This document shows, piece by piece, positions 35,101-45,340 of a stretch of DNA of 64,000 nucleotides. The notes below the pieces were generated by a model that did not search any database, was not told the DNA's origin, and saw nothing but the letters and a program-made list of their open reading frames with translations. The translations under genes were made by a program, and so were the position numbers. The stretch lies in the NCBI GenBank assembly GCA_037178855.1, contig JASJZC010000001.1, positions 372,001 through 436,000 of the forward strand. The letters are read 5' to 3'. Each line of letters begins with the position of its first letter. Positions within the stretch are counted from its first letter, which is position 1. This stretch comes from Oscheius sp. JU75. Lineage: Eukaryota > Nematoda > Chromadorea > Rhabditida > Rhabditidae.

Positions 35101-36634
35101 GATTGGGGAAATGTCCTGTCAGGTGCTAGCGTAGGCATCTTTAAATACCTTTTTCACATTTTATATTTCAGCAAATTCGCTTCAAAAGCTATGAAAAATC
35201 GTCTCTTACCAAAATCAGTAAACTTTCTGAAGGCGGTCAAGCCGAAGTGAGGCTTGTGATTGCGCCTGGACTGCCAGTACCAGTAGCAGTCAAGTTGTTC
35301 GTTGGGGAGTTGGCTACTTCTCACGGTCTGCGTGCAGCATTTTTGCAAATGAAGGATGAAATTCGTACACTCTTGACGGTGAAATTGTAACTTTTCCTGT
35401 CAGAAATTTCTATTTAGACGCAATGCAATCCACATATTGTTTCTCTCTACGGATATGTAGTCAACGAGCACAGAATTCAAGGCCTGTTGATGGAATATTG
35501 CAAAGGAGGCTCCTTGGACTTAGGTAACCTGAAATATTTGCTACCTTCATCGTTTGCAGTAATTACAAGCGCTGAGGATTATTCTGAATCTTCAATTATT
35601 CGCTGGAGTCTCCATGCAGCATGCGGACTAGACTTTATCCACACCAGCAACTCGCTTCATCGTGATGTGAAACCCTCCAAGTTAGCTTGTCTGTTTTTCT
35701 CTAATATCAATTATAGCATGTTACTCGATGAATACCACCAACTTTTGAAGATCAGTGATCTTGGAATCGTAAAAATGGGGACGATTATCTCAGATGTTCT
35801 TCACTGTGAAAATACCTCGGACCGCGGAACCCCTGGGTATCGCGCTCCTGAAAGCGTTTACGGAAATGTGGATACCTGCACTCCAAAACTCGACGTTTTC
35901 GGTCTTGGTCGCTCAATATGGAAAATGATTTTCCGCCGCAATCCAAATGAACCGCTCGATCAAAAGCTGGCAATGAAAGTGGCTGTGTCTCCTACAATTT
36001 GGGCGTATGTTCAGAGGTAGCTACTATTTTTTCGAGAAAGTTTTGTATATAGGATGATGGCGATTGACCCGGAATCTCGGCCAACTATGGCAGAAGTTTA
36101 CACATTTTTTGAAGGACAAGAGCAACCTCCCACACCGACAGAACGCCAAGAGGGATCCAATCAAGGGTCTCAACCCAAAGTTTCAGATAGCTAAAAAAGA
36201 TACGTATTACTTACTTCCAGAGACTCAAACATGCCGACAAGATTTGTCTAACTAAACGGTTTATTTCTCTGGAAGACATCATCACTCAGCCCGCTAGCAG
36301 TATCATATTCAACGCTCCTTTCGATGAAAAACTTACCTACCTTCTCAAACTTACTAACATTTCCGATCGTTGTATTGAGTGGACAGCCATTATCTCTAAC
36401 CTGGCTCGTCTGAACCTGAGTCCCGTTCATGGACGCCTCCGTTCAAATAAGACTACCAGGATTACTATCAGCTGTGATCCCTTCGCCTATGACCAGGAAG
36501 ACATCAACGACGCCTGTATCATCATCGTGTGGACATGCATTCCGCATGACTCTGACGAGCAGTTCTGTCCGGAATGGTTTCAAGATGTTGAAGTGGTCCG
36601 CAAGAAGAAGCTTCCCATCGAATACAATCCGTAG
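32147..36634 (+). CDS. Protein kinase with a C-terminal MSP domain (apparent fusion)
   Basis: Start ATG 32147; exons follow at 32147-32218, 32254-about 32407 and so on. The N-terminal ~600 residues are helical with coiled coil (34650-34780, NEQIERLEEKLRQRLQAEE) and unrecognised. The kinase domain starts about 35190 with VAVKLF (ATP-anchoring Lys), then LLMEYCKGGSLDL, HRDVKPS (catalytic loop), DLG in place of DFG, and GTPGYRAPE (activation segment end), then SRPTMAEV. A 41-nt intron (about 36175-36215, GTTTCAG...CTTCCAG) joins SQPK in phase to RLKHADK and an MSP domain: SSIIFNAPFDEKLTYLLKL, NISDRCIEW, ISCDPFAYDQEDIND, ending at 36634. The MSP frame has no ATG of its own and a stop lies just upstream of it. 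AATAAA is at 36642. One intron holds a 402-bp inverted-repeat element, where the likely donor (GTGCAT, 32569) is weak. Confidence 0.8.
32585..32986. mobile_element. 402-bp MITE with 8-bp target duplication
   Basis: Terminal inverted repeats begin GGTAATAGTTCGGCAGGCTC at 32585 and end with its reverse complement at 32986. Both sides carry AAATATTA (32577-32584 and 32987-32994), an 8-bp target-site duplication as made by hAT- and P-like transposases. There is no coding capacity. It sits in an intron of the kinase-MSP gene, immediately next to exon sequence. Confidence 0.92.
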
Positions 36635-36716
36635 AGACTAGAATAAAAGTGACGTTTGTTTCAAGGTGTCTGTTACAGTGTACAAAATTATTTTTTCAAC
36701 CCAATAAATCCTGCCC

Positions 36717-37242
36717 TTATTCGAACTCCTCGTTAAACTGCCTGTCGAATGGGGTCTGTGTTCCTTCCAGGTCCCTCTCCTGGAAAACATAGGACGACGG
36801 TATGTCGGGAAGTGTTTTAAGATAACTCGTATCACCTATAATTTTTAAACAGATTTTTATCAAAGTTTTTTCCATGATTTTTCGAAGTTTGGGCTCCAAA
36901 TTTTTCGACGTTTGGATTCAATCCATTCATATTTTCGAATTGCTGATAGAAAAGTTGAAAAGAAGTTTGATTCAAATCCGACTTCAAAAAACCTAAAAAC
37001 ATTGTCCGTTATTAATTGTTCCATTTTTTCATATGCTTGTATATTACCAATTTCGGTGCATATGGTGAAAACACGGCTAAACCAACACAATCCAGAAACA
37101 TGATAGCCGAGAGATACCTGTAAAGCTTCATGAAGCGATATGTTTCCAGTCTTCTGCCATCGAAAACATCCGTCAGACCATTTTGGAGATTAACCCTTTC
37201 ATAATCGTGTATAATGTGAAGTGAGCGACCGCCGCGGTACAT
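36717..37242 (-). CDS. Small conserved-looking protein, not recognised
   Basis: The ATG (37240-37242) follows a TTTTTTAG acceptor by one base, typical of a trans-spliced start. Exon 1 gives MYRGGRSLHIIHDYERVNLQ and DVFDGRRLETYRFMKLY. A 41-nt intron (about 37083-37123) and a ~215-nt intron join it in phase to RVFTICTEIGDTSYLKTLP and IPSSYVFQERDLEGTQTPF, ending in an acidic tail. Length is about 92 residues. There is no signal peptide and no clear membrane span. Size, basic start and acidic end would suit a small mitochondrial or complex subunit, but that is a guess. It is tail-to-tail with the kinase-MSP gene. Confidence 0.5.
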
Positions 37243-37633
37243 TCTAAAAAACAAATTTCTTTCACAAATTCCGAAAAATTCAAAGTGAGAAGTCGAAGGC
37301 AAATACCTAACAAGAGAGCTTCAAGTGTCTCAGAAGCGAATTAGTGCCAATTACTGCGTGTGAAGCAAGGATGGATTCAGATATCCGCATCGTTTTACAG
37401 GAGATTGGACAAGTTGCAAGTTAGTGTACCGCCCCGAATTTTCCGAAAAAATTTTCAAATTTTGTTATGAGGTTCCGTTCTGGTTACGAATGGACAATAC
37501 ATGTTTAAATTGAATGTTTCATGCATTTAGGCACGTCATAAACGGCATCTGCACTCATACAGTTTGAAAATAAGGTCTGACGCATTTTGTTACTAACAGC
37601 CGGACACTCAAAACACAGTCGAAAAAAAATCTC

Positions 37634-38092
37634 CGGACACTTGCTTTAAAGCGAGTATCCGGACTTTTTTCTACTATGTGTTCTGATATGGGTCTTGCAG
37701 AGAAAAACGCGCTGATTACGGAGGTGTACCTCTTTTTTGTTTTATCATCGATGATCACCAACATAGAAGGCCGCAAAGTTGCTACTCCAGAACAAAAGTT
37801 ACCATTTGCCGAGAAGCTTTCTCGAAGCAGAGGTTTTCACCCAAAATAATTTCTAAAGATACTCTTATGAAATGAGGTTGTCTCGTTTTTACCTGTGGAA
37901 CAGTTTCACCTTGATATGGTACTTCGGAACTAATGTTACGTCTCATTTCTGACCCAAAAAGGCTCAACCTTGCAGCTCGAATAAGCTGTAGAAACTGAAA
38001 GCCAGTGCAATCTCGACTTGCTACGACTTGTCAAATTACCTGTATTTTAACTTTTGCGAACTAGAGAAGGGTCCGGACACTCGCTTTAAAAT
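37634..38092. repeat. Palindromic terminal repeats (TCCGGACACTCGCTTTAAA type)
   Basis: 37634-37669 is a nearly perfect palindrome centred on GCTTTAAAGC, with CCGGACACTTGC on one side and GCGAGTATCCGG on the other. A half copy (GTCCGGACACTCGCTTTAAA) lies at 38069-38088 and another at 18843-18864. They look like ends of a transposon family; no transposase frame lies between them. Confidence 0.5.
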
Positions 38093-38231
38093 TGGCCTGT
38101 AGAGTTCTATTGCACTGTTTTCTGTTGTTCCGTTTTTGTCCAATCCAAACCATTCTTTTTTTCACGGTCACTTTTTAATAATAATTCAAACTGTATTTGA
38201 AAATTAATGAATCAAGGTAATTATGAATATA

Positions 38232-39034
38232 ATGGGTTGGCAGCTAAATCTTTTCGCTTTTTCAAATGCAGGAATTTATTGACTTCCAAACAACTTTTTC
38301 ATTCGTTGTAATCACCATTATGTTGTACCACGTCTGCCCATTTCACGGGTAGCTACGAATCGCTCGTAGAACACAATGAGTTTCGACGCGAAGAAGTTTG
38401 TTAACCGGGTTTTGAATGCGCCGTCGGAATCGAAGTGTTATCCTCCTGATAATAGCACCTCGAGTTCAGCGGCCGTTTCTGACGATATGCAACGGCAACC
38501 ATTTCAAGTTGCTGGCTGTATAGGGTAGCCGTAAGGGTAGTTCCAGCATCCAGCAATTTCCAGTGCACCACTCCTTCGATATCCCAGGAAACACAGACAA
38601 TGCCTCTGCTAGTTCACAAATAGTCTGCCGATTGTTCTCGTTCACGAGCTGCAGCAGCTTCGATTCATCAAAACTTGTTGGTCGACCTGACCTTGGCTCA
38701 TCTTTTATCCCAGACCTAAAGCGATGGAACTGACAAACTCTCGTAGACATCGTCCCTTGGCCATAAACATCGTTAGTATGAGCCGCCGTTTGGACCCCAT
38801 TTGAACCTTTGAGGAACTCATTTAACATGACATCTTGCAAATGATAGGGTGGCAGGTTATCCATAGTTCGGATCAAAACGAACAGAGAATAGAGAATAAG
38901 AAGAAGGGAAGTGGTGGTGGTGGTAGAGGACTGAGTGAGCAACACGAGGTGCTATAGCCAATAGCTCGGCCGTTGTCGTCAACAAGGCAAAGGACATACT
39001 TACAAAAAGCGAAAAGACTTATTTACCAACCCAA
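38232..39034 (-). mobile_element. Internally deleted mariner-type transposon
   Basis: Terminal repeats (ATGGGTTGGCAGCTAAATC ... at 38232, matched by TTGGGTTGGTAAATAAGTC in reverse at 39034) end in the shared TCTTTTCGCTTTTT. Both ends are flanked by TA (38230-38231 and 39035-39036), the mariner target. Its ~800 bp are shorter than a full element (~1.3 kb), and only the start and end of the transposase remain. Confidence 0.9.
38380..38857 (-). pseudogene. mariner transposase remnant
   Basis: The minus strand reads HLQDVMLNEFLKGSNGVQTA and VYGQGTMSTRVCQFHRFRSG, then DEPRSGRPTSFDESKLLQLV and NRQTICELAEALSV. These are the HTH and linker motifs of mariner transposases (compare the family signature DEPRSGRPS). 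After this the central DD34D catalytic core is missing, and a C-terminal tail (SDGAFKTRLTNFFASK, VFYERFVATREMGRRG) follows in another frame. It is inactive. Confidence 0.85.
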
Positions 39035-39461
39035 TAGAAAGAGCAACACAGAACTATAATTGAAGCACGGTGGAGGGTAGACTTTAGCTTTTTCCAGCGA
39101 CTGTCGTTCGCTTGATGATTTTTGCGAAGGTCATCTTGAACGGAAACTGGCGGCTTCTCGAAGCGAAGCTCATCCTTTGACCAGCAGCCTGTGGCAGCCT
39201 AGGCAGCGATCATTCGTAGAGTCAGCCTGGCATTTTATCTACCTTCACAGTCAAAGTCTGAGCTACCCCCATCTTAAGTTCTGTTCCAGCCGCGACCAGT
39301 TCAGTCAGCAGAAAGTCCTCGAACGTCTGCAGGGATCTACCTTTCGCAGTCCTGGTCATCTCGTCGTCTGCCAGATAGCCGTCTTCTTCTTCCTTGGTCC
39401 TCTTTCCATCACTCTCAGTCAGGCTGTCCTCCTCCTTCTCGCCCAGAAGAGTCTCTTCCAT
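39019..39461 (-). CDS. Acidic hypothetical protein, C terminus cut by the mariner insertion
   Basis: The ATG (39459-39461) lies 25 nt after an ACTAACTAG acceptor. It encodes MEETLLGEKEEDSLTESDG, DEMTRTAKGRSLQTFEDFLL and MGVAQTLTVK, then via an intron (about 39195-39236) AATGCWSKDELRFEKPPVS, NDSRWKKLKSTLHRASIIVL and CCSFYW. The frame then crosses into the mariner terminal repeat and stops at 39019-39021 after three or four element-derived residues. The hydrophobic end (RASIIVLCCSFYW) looks like the start of a membrane span, so the original protein may have been longer. No family recognised. Confidence 0.45.
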
Positions 39462-40621
39462 CAGTTCAATCCGGAGTTACCCTTCCCTAGTTAGTCAAAA
39501 TCAGGACCAATGTTACTTCAAAGTCGAGGAGAAGATCGTTCCGTTGTGAGTGACAGGCTACTTCTTGAAGCCAACGTTGTTCTGATGCAGAATGAAGGCT
39601 GGACTCTTGATCTCTGTTCTTTGTCGCTGTCAATTTTTGGTCCAAACATCGATACACAAAGTCTGGAGAAGCGCTTGCTCGTTATTACTGTTTTGCCAAA
39701 ACTTCTAAAAGTTTCCTGAAAAGACACTAGACAAGATAGCACTTTCTTTGTCTTGTCGAGAGATAATTTCAGATAATACCCTGGACGTATATGGTTTAAA
39801 TGAATAATAAGTTGTCGGAAAAGAGCCTCTTGACTCGCTCGCTCCAGAAGGTCGCCTCCTCTTCACTTCTACATGTTGCCCTTTCTTCTCAAGTACCCCC
39901 CAACATTCATTGCTACAGCCGGACAGTGTCAAGTTAGTCCATGTCTCTGTGTCTCCATCTGTCTCTCTATCTCTCTGTATCTCTGACTAGTCAGAAATTA
40001 ATACTCTTTTCCGACAACTTATTTCCATTTTCTTCCAGGAACCGACCTTCGATGAAGATGGATGCTGAATCTTTTCTGAATGCTGTTCTGCTTCTCTCCT
40101 TGTCTTCTCTCTGTCATTCTGTCATTACTGACGGGAGCTGTTCGTGACAAGCTGGAAATAGATGAAAGAGATCGGATCCTTTTGACAAGTCGTGATAGGT
40201 CAAATTTCTGAAAAATTTGGGCATGAACCCTCTACCAAGGTACATTTTCGCAATTCGCAGTCGGCACTTTTACGAGCTTGCTCTCGGTCATCTGCCTGAG
40301 CACTTGTCAAATCCATTTTTGGTACATTCGTGGGCAGACCGACAGAGTCCAGGGTCACTTAAAAAAAAAAGAAATGTGATCGAGGTTAGGGGGAACAGAG
40401 AGACATGGGGACAGAGAAAGAGAGAGACAGAGACGGAGATGCAGAGAGATAGAGAGACAGAGGGAGACACAGAGATATGAACTAACCTGACGGACTGTCA
40501 ACTGTTTTTCGCTCCAGATCGTGCAAAAAAACGTTTTCTCTCCCGGTCAACTGAAGATTTTCTTATGTTTGCTCACTAACTCTCAGCCGGCGACCCGGTG
40601 CCAGGTCACTCCAGTCAAACA
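39462..40621. other. Region between genes, short signal-peptide-like frame only
   Basis: CTCTGTCT and GACAGAGA runs lie at 39945-39985 and 40390-40475. A 31-codon frame (about 40052-40147, MKMDAESFLNAVLLLSLSSL, after a TTCCAG acceptor) looks like a bare signal peptide and ends quickly. The last ~120 bp are the hydrolase promoter segment duplicated at 28670. Confidence 0.45.
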
Positions 40622-42275
40622 ATGCCACGGTATCTCCTTCTATTCTTCAGCTTATCTATTGGAATTCCCATTATTTTCAAGATCTGGTTAGAAACTGTAG
40701 ATGTTTTTGAAGTTCCAACAAATTTTAAGGTTTGGCCTTTATTTATTGTTTTTAATTTGTTCAGAGGACAAGCGACAGTGATGTTGAGTCTTCAGAAGTC
40801 CGGGTATTTAATATTAACATGGAAGAGGACAGGTGAGAGTGACAGAGACAGCAATACCATGTTCTCCAGGGTTCTTTCCCTGAAGACCAAGCTGGAGATG
40901 ACACGACTTCCTGAAAAGACCAGCGATTTTTGGAAGAATCTGACTAAAGTCATGATTGACTACGACTGGAAACAACATGAGCGCTTCTTGAACACTTTCA
41001 AGCAGTACAAGTAGGTTATCGGGTAATCTAAAAATTTGTTTTAGAACGTTGATCGACGGCCAGGAAGTCCATTTTCTCCGAATTTCCATTGCGCCTCCGA
41101 AAGGTGCCCAGGTGGTTCCAATTGTTCTGCTCCATGGATTTCCTGGGACGTATTGGGACTTTTTCAAGGTACGCACTCTGTCTTTCTTCCTCTCTGCCTC
41201 CCTGTCTCTCTGACACTCAGTCTCTCTTTCTCTTTGTCTCTCTATCTGCTGTTCATCTGTATTCATCCAATTTCCAGATTATTCCAATCTTGTCAAACCC
41301 TCGTCGCTTCAACTACGACTTCGGTGTAAAACATCCACTACTCTTCGACGTCATAGTACCCAGTCTTCCTGGCTTCATCTTCTCCGAGAACGTCAGAAAT
41401 CTGGACTTTTCCGCTGCCGATTTAGCTGGTCTTCTGGTCAGACTTATGGAGAATTTGGCTCTCGACAAGTACTTCATCCACGGGACAGAGAGTGAGCATA
41501 GGTCATAGCCCTTTTGACAGTCTTTTAGAACTCGGGGCTGACATTGCAACGATCATGGCAGCAATTGATCCAAATGTCTGGGGTATCCACTTGAGCAACC
41601 CGTTCGTCCCATCATTCTTCAGCCTGAAGGTAAAAATAAAACGTTTCTGACAACATTTGTGTAGACAACCCTGAAATATATGCTTCCTGGAGAGGGTACA
41701 AGCCTATGGGACTTTTACTCATTGCCACAGTTTCGACCAACGGAGAACTCGGACTTTGTGGGTGAGTAAGGAGACAGAGAGGCAAAAAGGAAGTAAGACA
41801 GATAGACAGTGAAACAAAGAGACAGAGAGACGGTTAGATGAGGGTATGCTACCAGAGAACATGTCCTCTTCTTCCAGCCACAGCTGTCCACGACTCTCCT
41901 ATCGGCCAGTGTGCTCTGATCATGCAGTATTGGGACGTCGGCTCCTCTGCCTCCAAGCAACTGAACGAACTCTTCACCCTCGATGAACTTGCTACAGTCT
42001 GTCATCTCTACTGGCTGACAGACAGTCTCTTCTCCGCCCTCACTGTTATAAACAATCTGGAGATGAGTAAGGATAGATGGCAAGTCCGATGTCCCACAGC
42101 TGTCTTGAAGACAGCCGATGCTCCCTGGGAAACGGCTGACAGTATTTTGAGGCATCAATACTTGAACATTACTAGGATAACGAGACTGGAGAAGGGAGGT
42201 CTCTACAACAGTTTGCAGATCAGCGAAGAGCTGGCGGCTGACATTTTTCGATTCGTTGAGGTCACGATATTGTAA
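40622..42275 (+). CDS. Microsomal-type epoxide hydrolase homologue, catalytic residues not conserved
   Basis: The N terminus is a membrane anchor (MPRYLLLFFSLSIGIPIIF). The EHN domain follows (MTRLPEKTSDFWKN, DYDWKQHERFLNTFKQYKT, QEVHFLRI), then the oxyanion motif LLHGFPGTYWDFFK (normally HGWPGS). Lid and C-terminal parts are present: DSPIGQCALIMQYWDV, FTLDELATVCHLYWLTDSL and GGLYNSLQISEELAADI. In active enzymes the nucleophile is the Asp of GGDWG; here splicing gives GTEKLGADIAT, with no Asp in register. The catalytic His of GGHFAA is replaced by Leu (GGLYNS). It therefore looks like a pseudoenzyme of the alpha/beta-hydrolase EH family, ER-bound. Introns carry GACAGAGA or CTCTGTCT repeats. 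The family is certain; loss of activity is inferred from sequence. Confidence 0.9.
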
Positions 42276-42425
42276 GGAAATAAAGAGTTTACTTCGATCT
42301 TTGTCTCTCTCCTCTCTGTCTTTCGGTCTTTCTGTCTGCCTCTCTGTCTCACCGTCTCTCTCTCTGTCTAACCATCTCTCTGTCTGTATGATCTACGAAA
42401 AATGGTTTACACAGTATCCAAAAAG

Positions 42426-44250
42426 TTAAGCAAGATTTTTAGCAACCTCGGTCTTCAGGTCCTGTTCCAGCTTCAATATTTTCTGATCATACTGCTCCTG
42501 AAACACGAACGCTATAAAAGAAAGTAGCATACAATCTTACCATACTGTCCGAAGTCCTCAGGATTAGGGGTTCTCTCTCCTCAATGACTTCTCTGACTCT
42601 GTCGAACAGTCCTTTAGGAGTAGTGCTGGCGAAAGATTTCCAAAGACTCGAAGCTTTTTCGGCCCTGTGAGCTGGAGAAATGTTATCGTGAGGCAGACGG
42701 ATGAGTCGGATCTTGGAGGGACTGAAAGATTTCAATAATAGGCAAAAAATAAAAATTGTACTGGAGGATCCTAACGTTGAACCTTATGGATCCGCGCTAA
42801 GCGAAAAAGATAGGATTTTTCTTCGAGTAATTTGAACCACTAACCTTTCCAGGGAATTAGGCAGAGGTCTGGTGGCTGCTTGGACTGTGAGCATGAAATC
42901 TTCTGCAGCTTCAGCTAGTTTGTCCAAATACTCGAGCTGAAAAGGTTCCAAATGATGAAAAACAGTTGACCAACCTGTGACAGACTGCCAATCTCAATCT
43001 GTCGCTCAATTTTACGAAAGACCGGTAGGAGATCGTCTTTGATACATTTCTGGACTTCTTTCAGGCGCTTGAATGCCGCGTTGCAGGCTTTGCTTCGGAA
43101 CTGTTGACTGATATGAGAGGTACTGGTAGAGGCAGGATGGGAAGAGATTTCGGTCAAGTCGGTTATTGTGTCGATGTCATTGCCTTGTCCGTCTGAAAAG
43201 TGAATAAGACAGGGACAAAGAGACAGTCAGAAGAGAGACAGAAAAGCAGAGAGACAGAAACTTACCAGGCAGTACCTGCTGTTCAGTCTGTCTTTCTACG
43301 AAGCCCTCATTTGCTTTGTTGTCTTCTTCTCGGACAAAGGAATCATCCGAAAGAGCTGGTTCCATACTCTGATCCGGTTGTTCCTCTCTCAAATGCTGAA
43401 TATTTTAACTTCCACGCAGGTTTTTTTTCTTACAGGAGGAGTGGTAATCGGAGGCAGGCCTAAGGCTTCTCGCGTCGAATGCCTGACTCTTCGATGCTCT
43501 TTGAGGACCCGAATCTCTCTTGTCCAATCGAGCTCGTTCATAGTGGGATCTTCGATAGCTACAGGCTCATTTTTGATTCTCTTCGTTTGTACCACCTCTT
43601 CTGGAAAAGACAGTCGAAGAACAAGGAAAACCCTTACCCTCTTCATCTTCGGTGATTATCACGTCCTCGTCTTCAACAATAACTGGTCGAATCCTGCGTT
43701 GCGGGGGTGACTGTCTTTTCGGTGGAGCTGTTGAACTTTCACCGGAACGTCTCTGTTTGGGTGCCATAAAGGTCCAAGACTTTAAGTTTCCAGCGTTTCC
43801 CAGTTTCAGGACAGCCTTACAGTTCCTCTCTAGTCTGAAAGATGTCTCTGTCTCTCTGTTTCTCTGTTTCTGTGTCTCTTTCAAACTCACGAAGTCTGCA
43901 TGTTCTTGTCAATACTGACACCCCATTTCTTGACCAACTCCAGTTTTCTTGTTGCTGTCCACGACCAAGTAGTCAGTTTTGGTAGGACCTGCTTCCGAAA
44001 ACTGTAATAACTAGGGAAGGAATGTGGTGATCCCTACTGTGAAGTTAAACTATCCCTAGTCCTTTGAGAGTGTCCCTGTCTGATGTACTCTTCCCAAAGT
44101 CTAAATCCACATGGGTCTCTGGCAATTTCGTTCCCTTCTTTCATCTTCCTAAACCAATTTTTCATTGTCGACAGAAAAAAGTACCCACGTCTCCCAGAAT
44201 TCCAACATATCCTCGTCGTGCGCTTGCGTATATGGCTCCCGGGACGCCAT
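42426..44250 (-). CDS. Rap1-type Myb domain nuclear protein
   Basis: Start ATG 44248-44250. Exons 1-3 join in phase (donors GTGGGT and GTAGGG) to give YTQAHDEDMLEFWETKMKEG, DPCGFRLWEEYIRQG and HSQRTRDSLTSHFRKQVLPKL, a single Myb-like fold of the Rap1/TERF2IP kind (DED...W...G..LW......S.RT..SL..HFRK). The following part has VKKWGVSIDKN, a basic region (MAPKQRRSGESSTAPPKRQS), an acidic stretch (VEDEDVIITEDEE) and a helical C terminus with coiled coil (EQYDQKILKLEQDLKTEVA), ending at 42426. Rap1-type Myb domains occur in telomere proteins; nematode telomere proteins such as RAP-1 and TEBP-1/2 carry them, so a telomere or chromatin role is a fair guess. No BRCT domain is clear. Convergent with the hydrolase gene, about 150 bp apart. 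Confidence 0.68.
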
Positions 44251-45340
44251 GTCTATTCTGGAACAATATCGATTTTATATTTTGCTAGAATTTTGAGAAA
44301 AAAAAAACAATAGAAATTGCTGGTAATTTTTGAAATTCTTGCCGCTTTCTGGGAGGGTACGTAGCGGGACATTTTAGTTCAAACGGGAACCTGTTGACTG
44401 TAGTCCGAATGGGTCATCTACACGTATACACCATGGAATTTTGATTGGACGGCCATTTTATGACTCGGTGTATGTAAAAGATCCTCGGGAAGCATCTTCG
44501 TCACCTAACAAAATCCATCTTTATGAAAAAAACTAGATAGCAGAGTCAGTAGTCGACCGAGAGTTCCTCTCCGTCCCTCACCCTGAAATTTCTGGCCTCT
44601 GCCGAACCATCTCCCCGTCCAGACCTCCCTATAGGCCGGAAGCGAGCCGAATCGTCGGTTTAATTACCCAAGTTTGAGGTATTACAATGCTTCCGACCCT
44701 GCTTTGGTAGAGGTTGAAAGAAATTTTGGAACAGCCTTCCCTCTAGGGAAGGCAACCAGACTCCTACTTCTGTTCTTCTGTCTTCCCGTCTCTTTGTCTT
44801 TCTGTCTCTCGGTCTATCAGTCTCTCAGTCCCTTTGTCTCTCTGTCTCACTGTCTCTGCTCCCAAACTCGTCAACAGTACTTCGCCGTCTCACATCACTG
44901 TCTGTTTTTTTTGAAGTTTTTATTTATCTTTCAAAAAACAAGAAAAGGATGGCAAGTCCAAAAAGGTCAAAGGAATAGAAAATAACTGTTGAGATACCAA
45001 AAGACGGCTTAATTTACGGGTTTTTGATGTTTTTAGAGGGCGGAGATCGTGAAAGAATACATGTAAAAACCTAGAAGGTGAGCAAAAAAGGAGAGGGAGC
45101 CGAGGTCCTTCGTTAATTGGAAAAAAAGGCACTCACTCAAGGGTACAAAAATAAGTTAAAGCTCATTGAAATGGGCCTGATTCAGGCCGAAAAAGACTAC
45201 AAATGTTCTGCTCGGGATTGAAAGGACTATGTGTGAGGAAGAACGGTGCCCGTGGGTTTCGAGGATGGTATTTTTTTTGGTGAGGGTTAGTTTTGTAGGG
45301 AATGGGGGATCGTACACTGTTGACCGGTGAAATGAGAGAC
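44251..45340. other. Intergenic region with R1 copy 3
   Basis: R1 occupies 44555-44760 (listed separately), followed by a CTCTGTCT run (44780-44860). The frames at 44920-45132 and 45156-45366 show no features. No gene is called. Confidence 0.5.
44555..44760 (+). repeat. Repeat R1, copy 3
   Basis: It runs from AGTCGACCGAGAGTTCCTCTC to the intact terminal hairpin GCCTTCCCTCTAGGGAAGGC, the best-preserved end of the four copies. No coding sequence. Likely a non-autonomous Helitron end or derivative. Confidence 0.8.

Noticed and set aside
36838-37052. Coding exon with FFEVGFESNFFSTF in the small gene at 36717-37242
   Set aside because: It cannot be joined in phase to both neighbours; treating it as an intron gives a consistent frame.
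43900-44000. BRCT domain upstream of the Myb-protein linker
   Set aside because: One frame reads TKTDYLVVDSNKK, somewhat BRCT-like, but it hits a stop; the frame that joins in phase on both sides gives the Myb C-terminal helix (FRKQVLPKL).
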